Assembly (NCBI RefSeq): GCF_007667275.1
Contig: NZ_VDQT01000001.1
Location: 1,054,001 to 1,118,000, forward strand
Source: Stenotrophomonas rhizophila
Lineage (GTDB): Bacteria > Pseudomonadota > Gammaproteobacteria > Xanthomonadales > Xanthomonadaceae
Reading direction: 5' to 3'
DNA: 64,000 nucleotides
Positions 30,781 through 41,139 of the stretch are shown in pieces. The stretch's first letter is position 1, and each line of letters starts with the position of its first letter. A program made the translations under genes and the position numbers. Under the pieces are notes generated by a model, which was given only the letters and a program-made list of their open reading frames with translations, had not been told where the DNA came from and ran no database searches.

Positions 30781-31524
30781 TCAAGGGAGGTCGGCCTTGG
30801 CCTGCTCCAGCAGGATCCGGTCGGCCTTGGACAGGCTGGCTTCGTCCAGCAGGTCCGGGCGACGCAGCGCGGTGCGCAGCAGCGACTGCTGCCGGCGCCA
30901 GCGGGCGATGGCGGCGTGGTTGCCGGAACGCAGCACGTCGGGGACATCGCCCCACTCATGGTGCGCCGGCTGGCTGAAATGCGGGCAGTCCAGCAGCCCC
31001 TGCGGGCCTTCGAAACTGTCCTGCGCAGCCGATTCGGCGTCGTTGAGGGCGCCTTCCTGCAGCCGGGTCACCGCGTCCACGATCACCGCCGCGCCCAGCT
31101 CACCGCCGGACAGCACGTAATCACCGATCGAGATCTCCTCGGTCACCTCGGCGGCCAGGAAGCGTTCGTCCACGCCTTCGTAGCGCCCGCACAGCAGGAT
31201 CATCCGCGGCAGCGCGGCCAGTTCCCGGACCTTGGCCTGGGTCAGCGGCCGCCCCTGCGGGCTGAGGTAGATCACCGGGGCCGGGGTCGGATCCGCAGCC
31301 TTCGCTGCAGCCAGGCAGGCGCGCAGCGGCTCGATCAGCATCACCATGCCGGGGCCGCCGCCGAACGGACGGTCGTCCACCCGGCGATAGTTGCCCTCGG
31401 CGTAGTCACGCGGGTTCCAGCCATGCAGGTCGAGCAGGCCGCGCTCGGCCGCACGGCCGACCACGCCCAGCGCGGCCGACTGCGCCATGAACTCCGAAAA
31501 CAGGGTGATGACGTCGATACGCAT
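30781..31524 (-). CDS. trmD: tRNA (guanine-N1)-methyltransferase
   Basis: A 247-residue SPOUT-class enzyme that methylates G37 of tRNAs with G36, using S-adenosylmethionine. The knot that binds the cofactor is visible: [31 protein letters not shown] and [14 protein letters not shown]. The N-terminal [11 protein letters not shown] is standard. It starts 3 bp after rimM, so the two are coupled. Confidence 0.97.
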   Translation of the reverse strand: MRIDVITLFSEFMAQSAALGVVGRAAERGLLDLHGWNPRDYAEGNYRRVDDRPFGGGPGMVMLIEPLRACLAAAKAADPTPAPVIYLSPQGRPLTQAKVRELAALPRMILLCGRYEGVDERFLAAEVTEEISIGDYVLSGGELGAAVIVDAVTRLQEGALNDAESAAQDSFEGPQGLLDCPHFSQPAHHEWGDVPDVLRSGNHAAIARWRRQQSLLRTALRRPDLLDEASLSKADRILLEQAKADLP

Positions 31525-31527
31525 CGA

Positions 31528-32040
31528 TCAGAACTCCGGATCCCAATCGACAATGACGCGATTGGCCTCGAAATCCACCGACACTACGAAGTCAGGCTGC
31601 ACGAATGGAATCATCCGCTCGCGATCGCCCTGCACCACCAGCACATCGTTGGCGCCGGTCGAGAACAGGTGCGAGACCCGGCCCAGTTCGACGCCCTCGA
31701 CGGTGCTCACCTGCAACCCCTCCAGATCGACCCAGTAATACTCGTCGGCCTTCGGCGGCGGCAGCGCGCTGCGTGCTACATAGACTTCGGTCCCGTACAT
31801 CGCTTCGACCACGTCGCGGTCGGTGACATCGGGAAACACCGCCACCAGGTGCTTGCCGGACTGACGTCCGCGCGCGCCCTTGAGGGTGCTCTCCTGGCCG
31901 GCGGGTGTCCGCAGGATCCAGGGCTGATAGTTGAAGATGGCGGTACGCGGCTCGGTCCAGGACTCGAGCTTGATCTCGCCTCGCACACCAAAAGCGCCGA
32001 CAATCCTGCCCAGCAGGATGCGGCGCTCGGTATCTTTCAT
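31528..32040 (-). CDS. rimM: 16S rRNA processing protein RimM
   Basis: A 170-residue 30S assembly factor that binds protein S19. The N-terminal barrel begins [21 protein letters not shown], the family signature, and the PRC-barrel half includes [14 protein letters not shown] and ending motif [20 protein letters not shown]. Normal length. It sits 42 bp downstream of rpsP and 3 bp upstream of trmD, the usual order. Confidence 0.96.
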   Translation of the reverse strand: MKDTERRILLGRIVGAFGVRGEIKLESWTEPRTAIFNYQPWILRTPAGQESTLKGARGRQSGKHLVAVFPDVTDRDVVEAMYGTEVYVARSALPPPKADEYYWVDLEGLQVSTVEGVELGRVSHLFSTGANDVLVVQGDRERMIPFVQPDFVVSVDFEANRVIVDWDPEF

Positions 32041-32082
32041 CTGCGTATGCCGACGGGCCGCGCCAGGCGCGGCCCTTCAGGA

Positions 32083-32343
32083 TCAGGCCGCGACGGCCTG
32101 GGCCTTGGTCGCTTCCTTGTACAGGTTGCGGACCTTGTCGGTCATCTGGGCGCCGTTGGCAACCCATGCGTCGACCTTGGCCAGGTCCAGCACGATGCGC
32201 GATTCGGCACCCTGTGCGACCGGGTTGTAGAAGCCAACGCGCTCGATGTTGCGGCCGTCGCGCGCGCTGCGCGAGTCGGTCACGATGATGTGGTAGAACG
32301 GACGCTTCTTGGCGCCGCCGCGGGTCAGTCGGATCTTGACCAT
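32083..32343 (-). CDS. rpsP: 30S ribosomal protein S16
   Basis: An 86-residue ribosomal protein. [20 protein letters not shown] and the following [21 protein letters not shown] are diagnostic. The ATG at 32343 begins this conserved stretch; the longer frame upstream is not conserved. First gene of the rpsP-rimM-trmD-rplS operon. Confidence 0.97.
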   Translation of the reverse strand: MVKIRLTRGGAKKRPFYHIIVTDSRSARDGRNIERVGFYNPVAQGAESRIVLDLAKVDAWVANGAQMTDKVRNLYKEATKAQAVAA

Positions 32344-32475
32344 GGTGATACTTCCTCTATTGCCCAGTCGCCAGGATGGCGCGGTAAGCCGGCGATTATA
32401 GCGGCGGGGTGCGGGCATTCCAAGCCCAGCGGGGCATTTGAAGCTGAATGGGGCCTGCCCGCCGCGTTGCGGCGT

Positions 32476-32556
32476 CGCACGACCAACGGTCGTGCGCTAC
32501 CGGTGACCGACCAGCAGGGGTGGTCTCCGCGGTAGGGCACGACCGTTGGTCGTGCC
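32476..32556. repeat. Pair of GTAG palindromes upstream of rpsP
   Basis: GCACGACCAACGGTCGTGC with GCTACC (32476-32501) and the inverse GGTAGGGCACGACCGTTGGT (32531-32556) face each other. They belong to the family found after mutS and katG and lie between the rpsP promoter region and the end of the aminotransferase gene. Confidence 0.82.
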
Positions 32557-32559
32557 GCC

Positions 32560-33345
32560 TCACGCCAGCGGTTCCCATGGCTGCCCGGCAATCGTGGTGA
32601 TGGCCCGCTGTACCAATGCCTCTGACCCGGTGAATCGGTGCCCATCAATACTGGTTATCGGCCACACCCCTGCCGCATTGCAGGCAACGGCCGCGTCGAA
32701 CCCGGCCAGGTCGTCCAACCGCACCCGCGCCAGCTGCGGTTCCCCGCCCCACCCGGCCTGCAGCAGCCGTTCCTGCGTTCCGCGCAGCGCCGGGGCCTGC
32801 GGCCACACCAGCTCACCGCCGCGCCCGAACGCGATATTCCATGTGGTGCCTTCGCTGATCGCACCCTGCGCATCCACGAACAGCGCGTCGTCGTACCCGG
32901 CCTGCAGCGCCTGCCGACGGTGCTCGAACAAGGCGAACGTGCCCACATGCTTCAGATGGGGCAGCTCGCGCTGGTACACCACGCTGCGCACGCGCCGCGC
33001 CGTTGCCGGCAGCGTCACCGGCGCCGACACCGCCACCAGCACATCCACCGGTACGGCCTGCAGCGGCTGGCGGAAATCGAATGCCTGCGAAAACACCGTC
33101 ACCCGCACCGAGGCATCGACCCTGCCCTCGGCCTGCAGCGCGTGCGCGATCCACGCCTGCACCTGGCTTCCGTCCAGCACCGTGCCGAACAGCGTCTGGG
33201 TACCCGCGCGCAGGCGCCGCAGGTGCAGGTCCAGCCCCTGCACCGCCCCGCCGCGCACCTGCATCGAGGTGAAGTGCCCGTAATTGACCAGCGCCGCCGA
33301 CAGTTCGTCGGCGCCGGCACGGTGGCCGTTGCAGTACACGCTCAT
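32560..33345 (-). CDS. Class IV PLP-dependent aminotransferase/lyase (PabC-like)
   Basis: A 261-residue fold-type IV PLP enzyme. [30 protein letters not shown] sequence (about 15-40) matches family members, the PLP lysine is most likely in [12 protein letters not shown], and the phosphate loop is in EGTTWNIAF. Aminodeoxychorismate lyase (4-aminobenzoate synthesis) and branched-chain aminotransferase are both in this family; the size and N-terminus favour a PabC-like lyase, but this is not certain. ATG 33345 overlaps the upstream gene's stop by ATGA, so the two are co-translated. Confidence 0.78.
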   Translation of the reverse strand: MSVYCNGHRAGADELSAALVNYGHFTSMQVRGGAVQGLDLHLRRLRAGTQTLFGTVLDGSQVQAWIAHALQAEGRVDASVRVTVFSQAFDFRQPLQAVPVDVLVAVSAPVTLPATARRVRSVVYQRELPHLKHVGTFALFEHRRQALQAGYDDALFVDAQGAISEGTTWNIAFGRGGELVWPQAPALRGTQERLLQAGWGGEPQLARVRLDDLAGFDAAVACNAAGVWPITSIDGHRFTGSEALVQRAITTIAGQPWEPLA

Positions 33346-34418
33346 CCCAGCAGCCCGCGCGCGTCGGCCCACATCGCCTGCAGCACCTCGGCCGCCGGGC
33401 GCTCGGGCGCCAGCCACGCCGCCTGCCCTGCCCATGCCTGCATCGCCTCGATGCGATGTTCGCGGTTGGCCTGTGCGCGCATCGGCGCGGTCAGGCCACG
33501 CTGCACCGGGTACGGGCGCGGTGGCGGCGCGCTCGGGTCGGCGGCGGCGCGCACATAGGCGGTGGCAATGCCGCGGCCGAGTCGACCGCTGAACGCGCGG
33601 GTGGGCCAGGTATCTTCCGGTTCGGCCACTGCCAGTGCCTGCGACCACGCCGGATCGATCGCGCATTCGGGCGTGCGCAGGAACGCAGTGCCGACCTGCA
33701 CCGCGCTGGCACCCAGCATCAGCGCAGCGGCCACCCCGCGGCCATCGGCAATGCCACCTGCGGCAATCACCGGCACCTGCAGGCGGTCGGCCAGGCGCGG
33801 TACCAGCGCGAACAGCCCCACCAGCTGGCGCTCGGCCGCTGCCGGATCGAACGCGCCGCGATGGCCACCGGCCTCGAAGCCCTGCGCCACTACCGCGTCC
33901 GCCCCGGCCGCTTCGGCCGCCAGCGCTTCGGCCAGGGTGGTGGCGCAGGCGAACCAGGCGATGCCGGCGTCCTTCAGGCGCTGCACCTGGGCGGCGGTGA
34001 AGACGCCCATGATGGTGGAGGCGACCGCGGGTTTCGCGGCGATGAGTGCATCGAACTGCGCGTCGAAATCGGCCGGGCCGGCGTCGGCTGCTTCGGCCGG
34101 AACTTCAGGGCCCCATTGCGCGAGGAAGGTACGGGTGGCTGCTTCGGCGCCGGCGTCACGCAGCGGCGGTGCGTCCGGAATCCACACATTGACCTGCGCC
34201 GGGCCGCTGGACTGCGCGCGGAACGCATCCATCCACGCCACGATATCCTGCGGCTGCGACAGCACCGCGCCCATCGCGCCCATGCTGCCGGCGTTGGCCA
34301 GCACAGCCGAAAGCGGCACCGGGCAGGCGCCGGCCATGGGGGCAAGCAGGATCGGGGACTGCAATGAAAAACGCCGACAGAAGCTGTCGGCGCGTTCGAG
34401 GATTCGCGGGTCGGTCAT
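33342..34418 (-). CDS. Nitronate monooxygenase family flavoprotein
   Basis: A 358-residue TIM-barrel FMN enzyme. [20 protein letters not shown] at the start, [17 protein letters not shown] in the middle (flavin/phosphate and active-site His) and [26 protein letters not shown] with VGTAFL are the family motifs. Nitronate monooxygenases detoxify alkyl nitronates; related enoyl reductases share the fold. ATG 34418 gives the conserved start. It overlaps the PabC-like gene and lies downstream of ffh with a GTAG element between. Confidence 0.87.
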   Translation of the reverse strand: MTDPRILERADSFCRRFSLQSPILLAPMAGACPVPLSAVLANAGSMGAMGAVLSQPQDIVAWMDAFRAQSSGPAQVNVWIPDAPPLRDAGAEAATRTFLAQWGPEVPAEAADAGPADFDAQFDALIAAKPAVASTIMGVFTAAQVQRLKDAGIAWFACATTLAEALAAEAAGADAVVAQGFEAGGHRGAFDPAAAERQLVGLFALVPRLADRLQVPVIAAGGIADGRGVAAALMLGASAVQVGTAFLRTPECAIDPAWSQALAVAEPEDTWPTRAFSGRLGRGIATAYVRAAADPSAPPPRPYPVQRGLTAPMRAQANREHRIEAMQAWAGQAAWLAPERPAAEVLQAMWADARGLLG

Positions 34419-34469
34419 GCGGGGCGCACCTTGGGGGTCGACGGGGTACAGGATACCCCCGGCGTTCCG

Positions 34470-34495
34470 GGGACACGCATGGCGTGTCGCTACGC
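34470..34495. repeat. GTAG-type palindrome
   Basis: GGACACGCATGGCGTGTCGCTAC, inverted relative to the units at 29924 and 29987. It lies between ffh and the nitronate monooxygenase-like gene. Confidence 0.8.
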
Positions 34496-34521
34496 GGGCG
34501 GACCGATGACCGGCGCCTTGA

Positions 34522-35901
34522 TCAGCGGAACGGCAGGCCACCGCGGCCGCCCATGGCGCCCATCATGCCCTTCATGCTGCGCATCATGCCCTTCATGCCG
34601 CCACCGGCCATCTTGCTCATCATCTTTTCCATCTGCTGATACTGCTTCATCAGCTTGTTGACGTCGGCCGGGGTCAGGCCGGAGCCGCGGGCGATGCGGG
34701 CACGGCGCGAGCCGTTGAGCAGGCCCGGATTGCGGCGTTCCTTCTTGGTCATCGAGTTGATGATGGCGATCATGCGCGGCACTTCCTTGCCCTGGCTGAC
34801 CTGCTGCTTGAGGTGCTCGGGAATCTGGCCCAGGCCCGGCAGCTTGTCCATCAGGCCGCCGATGCCGCCCATGTTCTGCATCTGCTCCAGCTGGTCACGC
34901 ATGTCGTTCAGGTCGAACTTCTTGCCCTTGGCGACCTTCTCGGCCAGCTTCTGCGCCTTGTCCTTGTCGACCTGCTGCTCGACCTGTTCCACAAGCGACA
35001 GCACGTCGCCCATGTCCAGGATGCGGCTGGCGATACGGTCCGGGTGGAACACGTCCAGGCCGTCGGGCTTTTCGCTGACACCGACGAACTTGATCGGCTT
35101 GCCGGTGATGTAGCGCACGCTCAGCGCGGCACCGCCACGGGCATCGCCGTCGGTCTTGGTCAGCACCACGCCGGTCAGCGGCAGCGCTTCACCGAAGGCC
35201 TTGGCGGTATTGGCCGCGTCCTGGCCGGTCATCGCATCGACCACGAACAGCGTCTCGGCCGGATTGACCGCCGCATGCAGGGCCTTGATCTCGGCCATCA
35301 TGGCTTCGTCGATGGCCAGGCGGCCGGCGGTATCGACCAGCAGCACGTCCACGAACGACTTGCGCGCGTCATCGATCGCCGCGCGCACGATGGCTTCCGG
35401 CTTCTGGTCGGCGCTGGACGGGAAGAACAGCACGCCGACCTGGTCGGCCAGGGTCTTCAGCTGCTCGATCGCGGCCGGACGGTACACGTCGGCCGACACC
35501 ACCATCACCTTCTTCTTGCGCTTTTCCTTCAGGTGCTTGGCCAGCTTGCCCACCGTGGTGGTCTTGCCCGCACCCTGCAGGCCGGCCATCAGGATGATCG
35601 CCGGCGCCGGCACGTTGAGGTTCAGGTCCGAGGCGGCCGAGCCCATCACCGCGGTCAGCTCGTCGCGGACGATCTTGATCAGCGCCTGGCCCGGGGTCAG
35701 CGACTTGAGCACTTCCTGGCCGACCGCGCGCACCTTGATGCGCTCGACCAGCGCCTGCACGACCGGCAGGGCGACGTCGGCTTCCAGCAGCGCGATGCGG
35801 ACTTCGCGGGTGGCCTCGCGGATGTTTTCCTCGGTGAGGCGACCGCGGCCACGCAGCCGCTCGATGGTGCCGGAGAGGCGCTGGGTCAGGGACTCGAACA
35901 T
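34522..35901 (-). CDS. ffh: Signal recognition particle protein Ffh
   Basis: A 459-residue SRP54 GTPase that with 4.5S RNA brings inner-membrane proteins to FtsY. It has the helical N domain, then the G domain with [19 protein letters not shown] (G1), [11 protein letters not shown] (G3) and [13 protein letters not shown] (G4), and a Met-rich M domain from about 330 (ending [13 protein letters not shown]). The start at 35901 ([11 protein letters not shown]) is the conserved one. Normal length. Confidence 0.98.
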   Translation of the reverse strand: MFESLTQRLSGTIERLRGRGRLTEENIREATREVRIALLEADVALPVVQALVERIKVRAVGQEVLKSLTPGQALIKIVRDELTAVMGSAASDLNLNVPAPAIILMAGLQGAGKTTTVGKLAKHLKEKRKKKVMVVSADVYRPAAIEQLKTLADQVGVLFFPSSADQKPEAIVRAAIDDARKSFVDVLLVDTAGRLAIDEAMMAEIKALHAAVNPAETLFVVDAMTGQDAANTAKAFGEALPLTGVVLTKTDGDARGGAALSVRYITGKPIKFVGVSEKPDGLDVFHPDRIASRILDMGDVLSLVEQVEQQVDKDKAQKLAEKVAKGKKFDLNDMRDQLEQMQNMGGIGGLMDKLPGLGQIPEHLKQQVSQGKEVPRMIAIINSMTKKERRNPGLLNGSRRARIARGSGLTPADVNKLMKQYQQMEKMMSKMAGGGMKGMMRSMKGMMGAMGGRGGLPFR

Positions 35902-35958
35902 GGAGGCAACCTGTTCAGTAACGAAAGACAAAGAGACCAACAGTATAGCGGGGTCCAC

Positions 35959-35981
35959 GTTGCCGGGCAGAGCCCGGCAAC
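35959..35981. repeat. Short palindrome between divergent genes
   Basis: GTTGCCGGGCAGAGCCCGGCAAC, with a GCTACC a little further on. It is close in sequence to the element at 49361 and lies between ffh and the YpjD-like gene. Confidence 0.65.
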
Positions 35982-36022
35982 GCGGGCATCGCTACCGGCC
36001 CGCGGTATGCGAAACTGGAACG

Positions 36023-36817
36023 ATGACAATCGTTCTCATCGCCACCCTGCTTTACCTGGTCGCCACCGCCCTGCTGGTGCGGGCGGTGGTGCGCGATGAC
36101 GCCGCCCGCTCGCCGGGCTGGCTGTGGCCGGCGGTGCCGGCGATGGTCCTGCATGGCAGCTATCACGCACTGGTGGCCCTGCGCACCAGTGGCGGGCCGG
36201 ACATGCATTTCTTCGCCGCGTTGTCGCTGGTGGGGCTGGGCATGGCCTGGCTGACCTCGCTGGTGGCCGCGCGCGGGCGCATGGCGGCGCTGGGCGTGCT
36301 GGTGTTCCCGATGGCCGCCGCGGTGCTGGGCGTGTACCACGGCTACGGCCATGCGCCGAGCCGGCCGCTGGGCTGGCAGCTGGCCACCCATGCCTGGATG
36401 GCGCTGCTGGCCTACGCCACGCTGAGCGTGGCCGCGCTGCTGGCGATCATGCTGTGGCTGCAGGAACGCGCCCTGCGCCGCCGCGACTTCCGCCCGTGGC
36501 TGCGCGCCCTGCCGCCGCTGGCGGACCTGGAAGCCCTGCTGTTCAGGGTGATCGCGGTGGGCTTCGCGCTGCTCACGCTGACCCTGGTCACCGGCGTGCT
36601 GTTCGTGGACGACCTGCTCGCGCAGAAGCTGGTGCACAAGACCGTGCTGAGCGTGCTGTCGTGGATCGTGTTTGGCACGCTGCTGATCGGTCGCCGCTGG
36701 TATGGCTGGCGCGGCGCCAAGGCGGTGCACTGGACGCTCACCGCCATGGCGCTGCTGCTGCTGGCATTCTTCGGCAGCCAGTTCGTGATCGAACTGGTGT
36801 TCGGGCGCGCGCGCTGA
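36023..36817 (+). CDS. CcsA/HemX-like cytochrome assembly family protein (YpjD type)
   Basis: A 264-residue inner-membrane protein with eight hydrophobic helices. It belongs to the CcsA/CcmC/HemX superfamily, shown by the C-terminal LSWIVFGTLLIGRRWYGWRG and KAVHWTLTAMALLLLAFFGS, with conserved histidines in HKTVLS and VHW. YpjD proteins beside ffh are a frequent arrangement in gammaproteobacteria; they are thought to act in haem or cytochrome biology but are not defined. A GGAA ribosome site precedes ATG 36023. It diverges from ffh. Confidence 0.87.
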   Translation: MTIVLIATLLYLVATALLVRAVVRDDAARSPGWLWPAVPAMVLHGSYHALVALRTSGGPDMHFFAALSLVGLGMAWLTSLVAARGRMAALGVLVFPMAAAVLGVYHGYGHAPSRPLGWQLATHAWMALLAYATLSVAALLAIMLWLQERALRRRDFRPWLRALPPLADLEALLFRVIAVGFALLTLTLVTGVLFVDDLLAQKLVHKTVLSVLSWIVFGTLLIGRRWYGWRGAKAVHWTLTAMALLLLAFFGSQFVIELVFGRAR

Positions 36818-36847
36818 TCACGTCCCGCGGCGCGCCCGCTGCGCCGC

Positions 36848-39154
36848 TTACAGGCCGTACCGTGCGATCACATCGAGGTGCCGCTGCTCGTCCTGGTCGC
36901 AGGCTTCGGCCAGGCGCAGCCAGCACATCCGATGCGGCCAGCCAGCGGTGGCCTCGAGCAGGAACCGGTGCAGCGCCAGCGGGGGCGCCTCCTGTGGCTG
37001 CGCTATCGTGAACAGCACCCCCGGCAGCGTCTCGCCGTCGGCCTGGGTGTCGGCAAGCTGGTAGTCGTCCGCGCTGTGGGTCCACAGCTTCCAGCCGCGG
37101 TCCTTGACCGCATCGGAGAATGCCGCCCAGGCTTCCTCGCCCGGATGCACGCCGTCCACCAGCCAGCTCGCCGCATGCCCGCCGCTTTCCAGCAGGTGGA
37201 CCTCGGCATAGGTAGGCATGAAGCGACTGCGTTCCTCTTCATCCTCCGGTGCCGGATGCACCAGTTCGGCGTCGAACACCACCCAGTCGTCCACACGCTG
37301 GCGCCGGTTGGCTGGCGCGTTCTCGACGATGCGCGCGGTGACCGGGCCGGTCCGGCGCGCGTAGTACTCGATCGGGTCGCCACCGTCCATGCAGCGGATG
37401 ATCACCCAGCCGAAGTTCTCTTCGACGGGGCCTTCGGTGCTGTCCAGTTCCATGCCGACTGCGGCGGCCGACGTCCGCACGGCCGCCCACTCGCGAGCCG
37501 CGCTGGCTGCCGTCATATGGTCCCAGTGTGCGCTGCGCGGTTCCTCCAGGACCTCGGTGAGATGGCGGTACTGCGCGGCGGCATCCGGGAAGCGCTGCAT
37601 GGCCATCAGGGCCATCGCCAGCAGATTGCGCGCGCCGTGCGAACCGGGCGACAGCGCCAGCAGCGCCGAGCAGGCCTCCTCCAGCGCGGCCCAGTCGGAC
37701 TGCTTCTGCGCGATCTGTGCCTGGCACCACAGCGCGAACACCGGCACCTGCGCCTGGTAGTGCTGCACCAGCCGTTCCAGCTCGCCCAGGTCGCCACGCT
37801 GCACCAGCAGCCGCATCAACGAATAGGCCGGGGAGGCATCTTCATGCGGGTGACGCTGCACGAACGCCCACAGCAGGGACAGCGCCTCCTCGTCGGCACC
37901 GCAGGCCGCAAGCGCCGACGCCGCCACGTCCAGCAGGGCCGCATCATCGGGTCGCGCCGCCACGGCCTGCAGCAACCACTGCGCTTCGCGCTCGGGGTCG
38001 CGCCCTTCGTTCTTCGCCCCCTCCCCGACCAGCCAGTCCAACAGGGCCTCGGCGGGCACGGGCAGGGCGGCCACAGCGGGGGCGGCCTCGATGCGCGCGG
38101 CCATCGCCGCCACGGCATCGCGGGCGCCCAGGTCCTGGCGCAGGCTGTCCAGGTGTTGGCGGGCCAGCGCCAGGTGGCGTTGCGCGGTCCACACCGCACC
38201 ACGCTGCAGGGCCATGTCCACGCACAACCCCGCGATTTCGATCACGAAACGGTGCGCGCCCACCTGGGCGTAGTGGGCCAGCGTCGCGCTCATCCGGCGC
38301 CCCAGGTCCCAGCCGTTGCGTTCGGGCGCGCTGCGCACCAGCAACGCCGCCGTGTGCGCCCACATGCGCCGGTAATTCGGCGACACCTGGTTCCACGGCA
38401 CCAGGGCTTCCAACGCCTCTTCATCCCGCCCCAGCTGCGCCAGTGCCCATGCACGCGACAGCCGACGCGGCACCGTGCAGTTGGCCGGCTCATAGTCGCC
38501 CTCGGCCTCCACCTCGGCCTGGCGCGCGTCGATCAAGGCCAGGGCCTCGGCGGCACGGCCGCTGGCCAGCAGGATCTTGATCCGCATTTCCGGGAAGCTG
38601 TCGTAGACCTTGCCACCATGCGCCAGCACGGTACCGGCCTGCACGTCCAGGTAGTCCAATGCGCCCTGGGGATTTCCATCATCCAGCAGCGCGTCGGCCT
38701 TCTCGCAGCTCAGGCACTGGAAGCAGGACCAGCTCGGGTCGATCCGCCCCAGGGTTTCCTCGCACACCTCGATGCGTTCGGGCACCCAGCCCGGGCCATC
38801 GATATTGCCGTAACACGCCGCCAGGTCCTGGGTCACGCACACCGACTGTGGGCACTCCACCGTGTCGGCGCGGTGCGCGCGCTCGAACAACGCCACCGCA
38901 TCGCCCAGCGCGGACTCGCCCTCCAGTCGGTTGCCGACCCGGTTGCGCATCTCCCAGTGACCCACGAACACGTCCAGCCAGGGATTGCCCAGCGTCTTGC
39001 CGAGCGCACGCGCTTCGGGCAACAGCGCATCCACGCGATCGATGCGCAGCTCGCAGACCTCGTCGGTCAGCCGGGTGAGCAGCTGCGCGCTCTGCGCCTG
39101 CCCTGCCTCACCCAGATCGTCCTGCAGTTTTTCCACCCAGTTCCAGATATCCAT
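36848..39154 (-). CDS. Large helical-repeat (TPR-like) protein partnered with HSP90-like ATPase
   Basis: A 768-residue cytoplasmic protein with no signal or membrane segment. Residues about 1-560 are helical repeats in the TPR/SEL style, seen as recurring A-x3-G/A and W/Y-A-L patterns (for example RRLSRAWALAQLGRDEEAL, LLDVAASALAACGADEEAL and GARNLLAMALMAMQRFPDAA). A conserved-looking Cys cluster (CFQCLSCEK) is near residue 147. The last 200 residues form a separate alpha/beta domain starting about FGWVIIRCMDGGDPIEYYARR. It begins 41 bp after the HSP90-like gene and is surely in its operon. In eukaryotes TPR proteins are the classical HSP90 co-chaperones, so a working pair is likely, although no experiment is known to me. 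Confidence 0.7.
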   Translation of the reverse strand: MDIWNWVEKLQDDLGEAGQAQSAQLLTRLTDEVCELRIDRVDALLPEARALGKTLGNPWLDVFVGHWEMRNRVGNRLEGESALGDAVALFERAHRADTVECPQSVCVTQDLAACYGNIDGPGWVPERIEVCEETLGRIDPSWSCFQCLSCEKADALLDDGNPQGALDYLDVQAGTVLAHGGKVYDSFPEMRIKILLASGRAAEALALIDARQAEVEAEGDYEPANCTVPRRLSRAWALAQLGRDEEALEALVPWNQVSPNYRRMWAHTAALLVRSAPERNGWDLGRRMSATLAHYAQVGAHRFVIEIAGLCVDMALQRGAVWTAQRHLALARQHLDSLRQDLGARDAVAAMAARIEAAPAVAALPVPAEALLDWLVGEGAKNEGRDPEREAQWLLQAVAARPDDAALLDVAASALAACGADEEALSLLWAFVQRHPHEDASPAYSLMRLLVQRGDLGELERLVQHYQAQVPVFALWCQAQIAQKQSDWAALEEACSALLALSPGSHGARNLLAMALMAMQRFPDAAAQYRHLTEVLEEPRSAHWDHMTAASAAREWAAVRTSAAAVGMELDSTEGPVEENFGWVIIRCMDGGDPIEYYARRTGPVTARIVENAPANRRQRVDDWVVFDAELVHPAPEDEEERSRFMPTYAEVHLLESGGHAASWLVDGVHPGEEAWAAFSDAVKDRGWKLWTHSADDYQLADTQADGETLPGVLFTIAQPQEAPPLALHRFLLEATAGWPHRMCWLRLAEACDQDEQRHLDVIARYGL

Positions 39155-39195
39155 GCGGTCGTGCCGTCCTGTAATGCGTAAAGAAAATCGAAATG

Positions 39196-41052
39196 TCAGC
39201 GCGGCTGCAGCATCTGCTGCAGGGCCTCGGCGATGTCGCCGAACGCGCGGTTGAGATCACTGCTGGCCGCGCCGCCGTCCTGCGCTCGTCCCTGCGCGCT
39301 GACGATCACCTTCAGCGAGCGCAGCAGCCGCGCGGCGGCCTCGGCCTGTGGATTGCCGGCGCGCATGGCCGCCAGCAGCGCCTGCACGGCCGGGTTGTCC
39401 AGGTTGAGATACAGGCGCGAGGGTGCACGTGCGACGATACGGGCAGTGAACTGCCGCGCCAGGCGCAGCGCGGCCATTGAAACGCGCTTGTCGTTCTCGT
39501 CGTCTTCGAGGCGGCGCTTCAGCTCGGCCTCGCGATCGGGCACCACCACCACCGGCAGTTCAGCCGGGCTGAAGTGCGCCGGCAGCAGCTGCTCGCCATC
39601 GCCCAGGTGGGTCTGCAGCCACGCCAGTTCGGCCTCGGGCAGCGTGTCAGTCTGGAACAGCGCGCGATTGCCCTGCTCGGTGCCCAGCTCCACCAGGCGC
39701 ATGCCCTTGGCCTGGGTCCAGCGCCGCAGGAACGGCACCACGGCATAGCGGTTGCCATGCGCCACCGGCACGCCCATCGCGCGGAACAGCATTTCCTCGA
39801 AGCCGCCACCACTGTCCAGGATCACGTGCACCGCGCCACGCGACGGCAGTTCGCTGGCGCGGATGTCACCCTGCGAGCTGGGCACGCGCACGTGCTCGAG
39901 CAGCAGCTGGAAGAGCCGGTCATCACAGAGCGAAGCGCCCAGCAGAGCCTCGTTGTGCCGGGCCAGGATGCGCCGCCAGGCTTCGGGCTGCTGCCGGGCG
40001 ATCTCGACCAGTCCATCGATGAGCGCCTCGCCCAACGCATGCTGCACCGCGCTGTAGATGTCGTCGCGCTGCAGGTCCTCGCGGCTGGCGGTGGGGGTCA
40101 GCCGGCTGGATTCGATCACCCCGCCAATGAAACCGGCCCACGGCGGCAGCAGGTCGCGCGCGTCGTCGTCGAGCAGCATCCCGCGCACGAACACCGACAG
40201 GTTGCGGTTGTCACTGGTGCCGTAGGTCGCGCCGTCCTGCACCCACAGCAGCCCCACCGCGTCGCTTCCGCCTTCGGCGCGCAGCGGCATGCAGGCAATC
40301 GGTTCGAAGCTGCGCTCGAAGTGCGCGGCAAATTCCAGCGCACGGCGCTGCGCCTGCAGCGGATGCAGCGCTACTCCGGCCTGCGGGCGCCACGGCGGCG
40401 GCTCGGGATTGATCGCACGCGCGTCATGGCCGATATGGATGGGTTCGCCCAGCAGCGCGCAGTAGCGGCCCAGGATGTCGCGCAGGGTCTGCTCCTGGGC
40501 CAGGTGCGTGTAGCTGCCATGCAGTTCCAGCACCACCTCGGTACCCACCGCACGCGGAGGCATTGGCGATACCGTGTACTGCTCGGCATTGCTGGACACA
40601 TAGCAATGGCCCAACCCGGGTTGCTGGTAGGAGGTGGTGCGCACGGTGACCCGGCGCGCCAGCACGAATGCGGACAGGAAGCCCAGCCCGAACATGCCGA
40701 TCAGCCCCTCGTCATCCTCGCCCGCCTGGCGCAGGCCACGGGTATAGCCCACGCCGACGGTGGCCAGGTAGTCGTGGATTTCCTGCTGGGTCAGGCCCGC
40801 GCCGGTATCGACGATGCGCACAATGCCGTTGACGGGATCGCCATGCACCTCGATCCGCCCGGCCTCCTGCCAGTCCGCCTGTTCCAGCCGCCGACGCACC
40901 AGCGAATCGTGCGCGTTCTGCACCAGTTCCCGCAGCGCCACCACCGGGGTGGAATACAGGTGTTTGCCAAGGACCGTCATCAATCCGTTGAGGTCGACAC
41001 CGGCGCGACGGATCTCGCTGGCGCCCTGCGTGTCCAGGGGAGTCGCTTGCAT
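39196..41052 (-). CDS. HSP90-like GHKL ATPase (non-HtpG)
   Basis: A 618-residue protein with a complete HSP90-type ATP site: ALRELVQNAHDS (E42, N46, D49), VDTGAGLTQQEI (D82-G86), GMFGLGFLSAF (119-129) and GTEVVLEL. The ATP-lid/G2 sequence is closer to HtpG than to MutL or histidine kinases. The middle domain follows (about 220-430), but the C-terminal dimer part is short and differs from HtpG, which has about 625 residues with a distinct end. It is encoded with the repeat protein and away from other chaperones. HSP90-like proteins with such partners also occur in actinomycetes. Client unknown. Confidence 0.8.
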   Translation of the reverse strand: MQATPLDTQGASEIRRAGVDLNGLMTVLGKHLYSTPVVALRELVQNAHDSLVRRRLEQADWQEAGRIEVHGDPVNGIVRIVDTGAGLTQQEIHDYLATVGVGYTRGLRQAGEDDEGLIGMFGLGFLSAFVLARRVTVRTTSYQQPGLGHCYVSSNAEQYTVSPMPPRAVGTEVVLELHGSYTHLAQEQTLRDILGRYCALLGEPIHIGHDARAINPEPPPWRPQAGVALHPLQAQRRALEFAAHFERSFEPIACMPLRAEGGSDAVGLLWVQDGATYGTSDNRNLSVFVRGMLLDDDARDLLPPWAGFIGGVIESSRLTPTASREDLQRDDIYSAVQHALGEALIDGLVEIARQQPEAWRRILARHNEALLGASLCDDRLFQLLLEHVRVPSSQGDIRASELPSRGAVHVILDSGGGFEEMLFRAMGVPVAHGNRYAVVPFLRRWTQAKGMRLVELGTEQGNRALFQTDTLPEAELAWLQTHLGDGEQLLPAHFSPAELPVVVVPDREAELKRRLEDDENDKRVSMAALRLARQFTARIVARAPSRLYLNLDNPAVQALLAAMRAGNPQAEAAARLLRSLKVIVSAQGRAQDGGAASSDLNRAFGDIAEALQQMLQPR

Positions 41053-41139
41053 GTAATCGTTTTCTCTGGCGGGAACGGAAAACTAGCACAGCCCGGCCAC
41101 GGTTTGCCTGCGCGGCCGCGTGCGCCGGAAATGCCCGAT

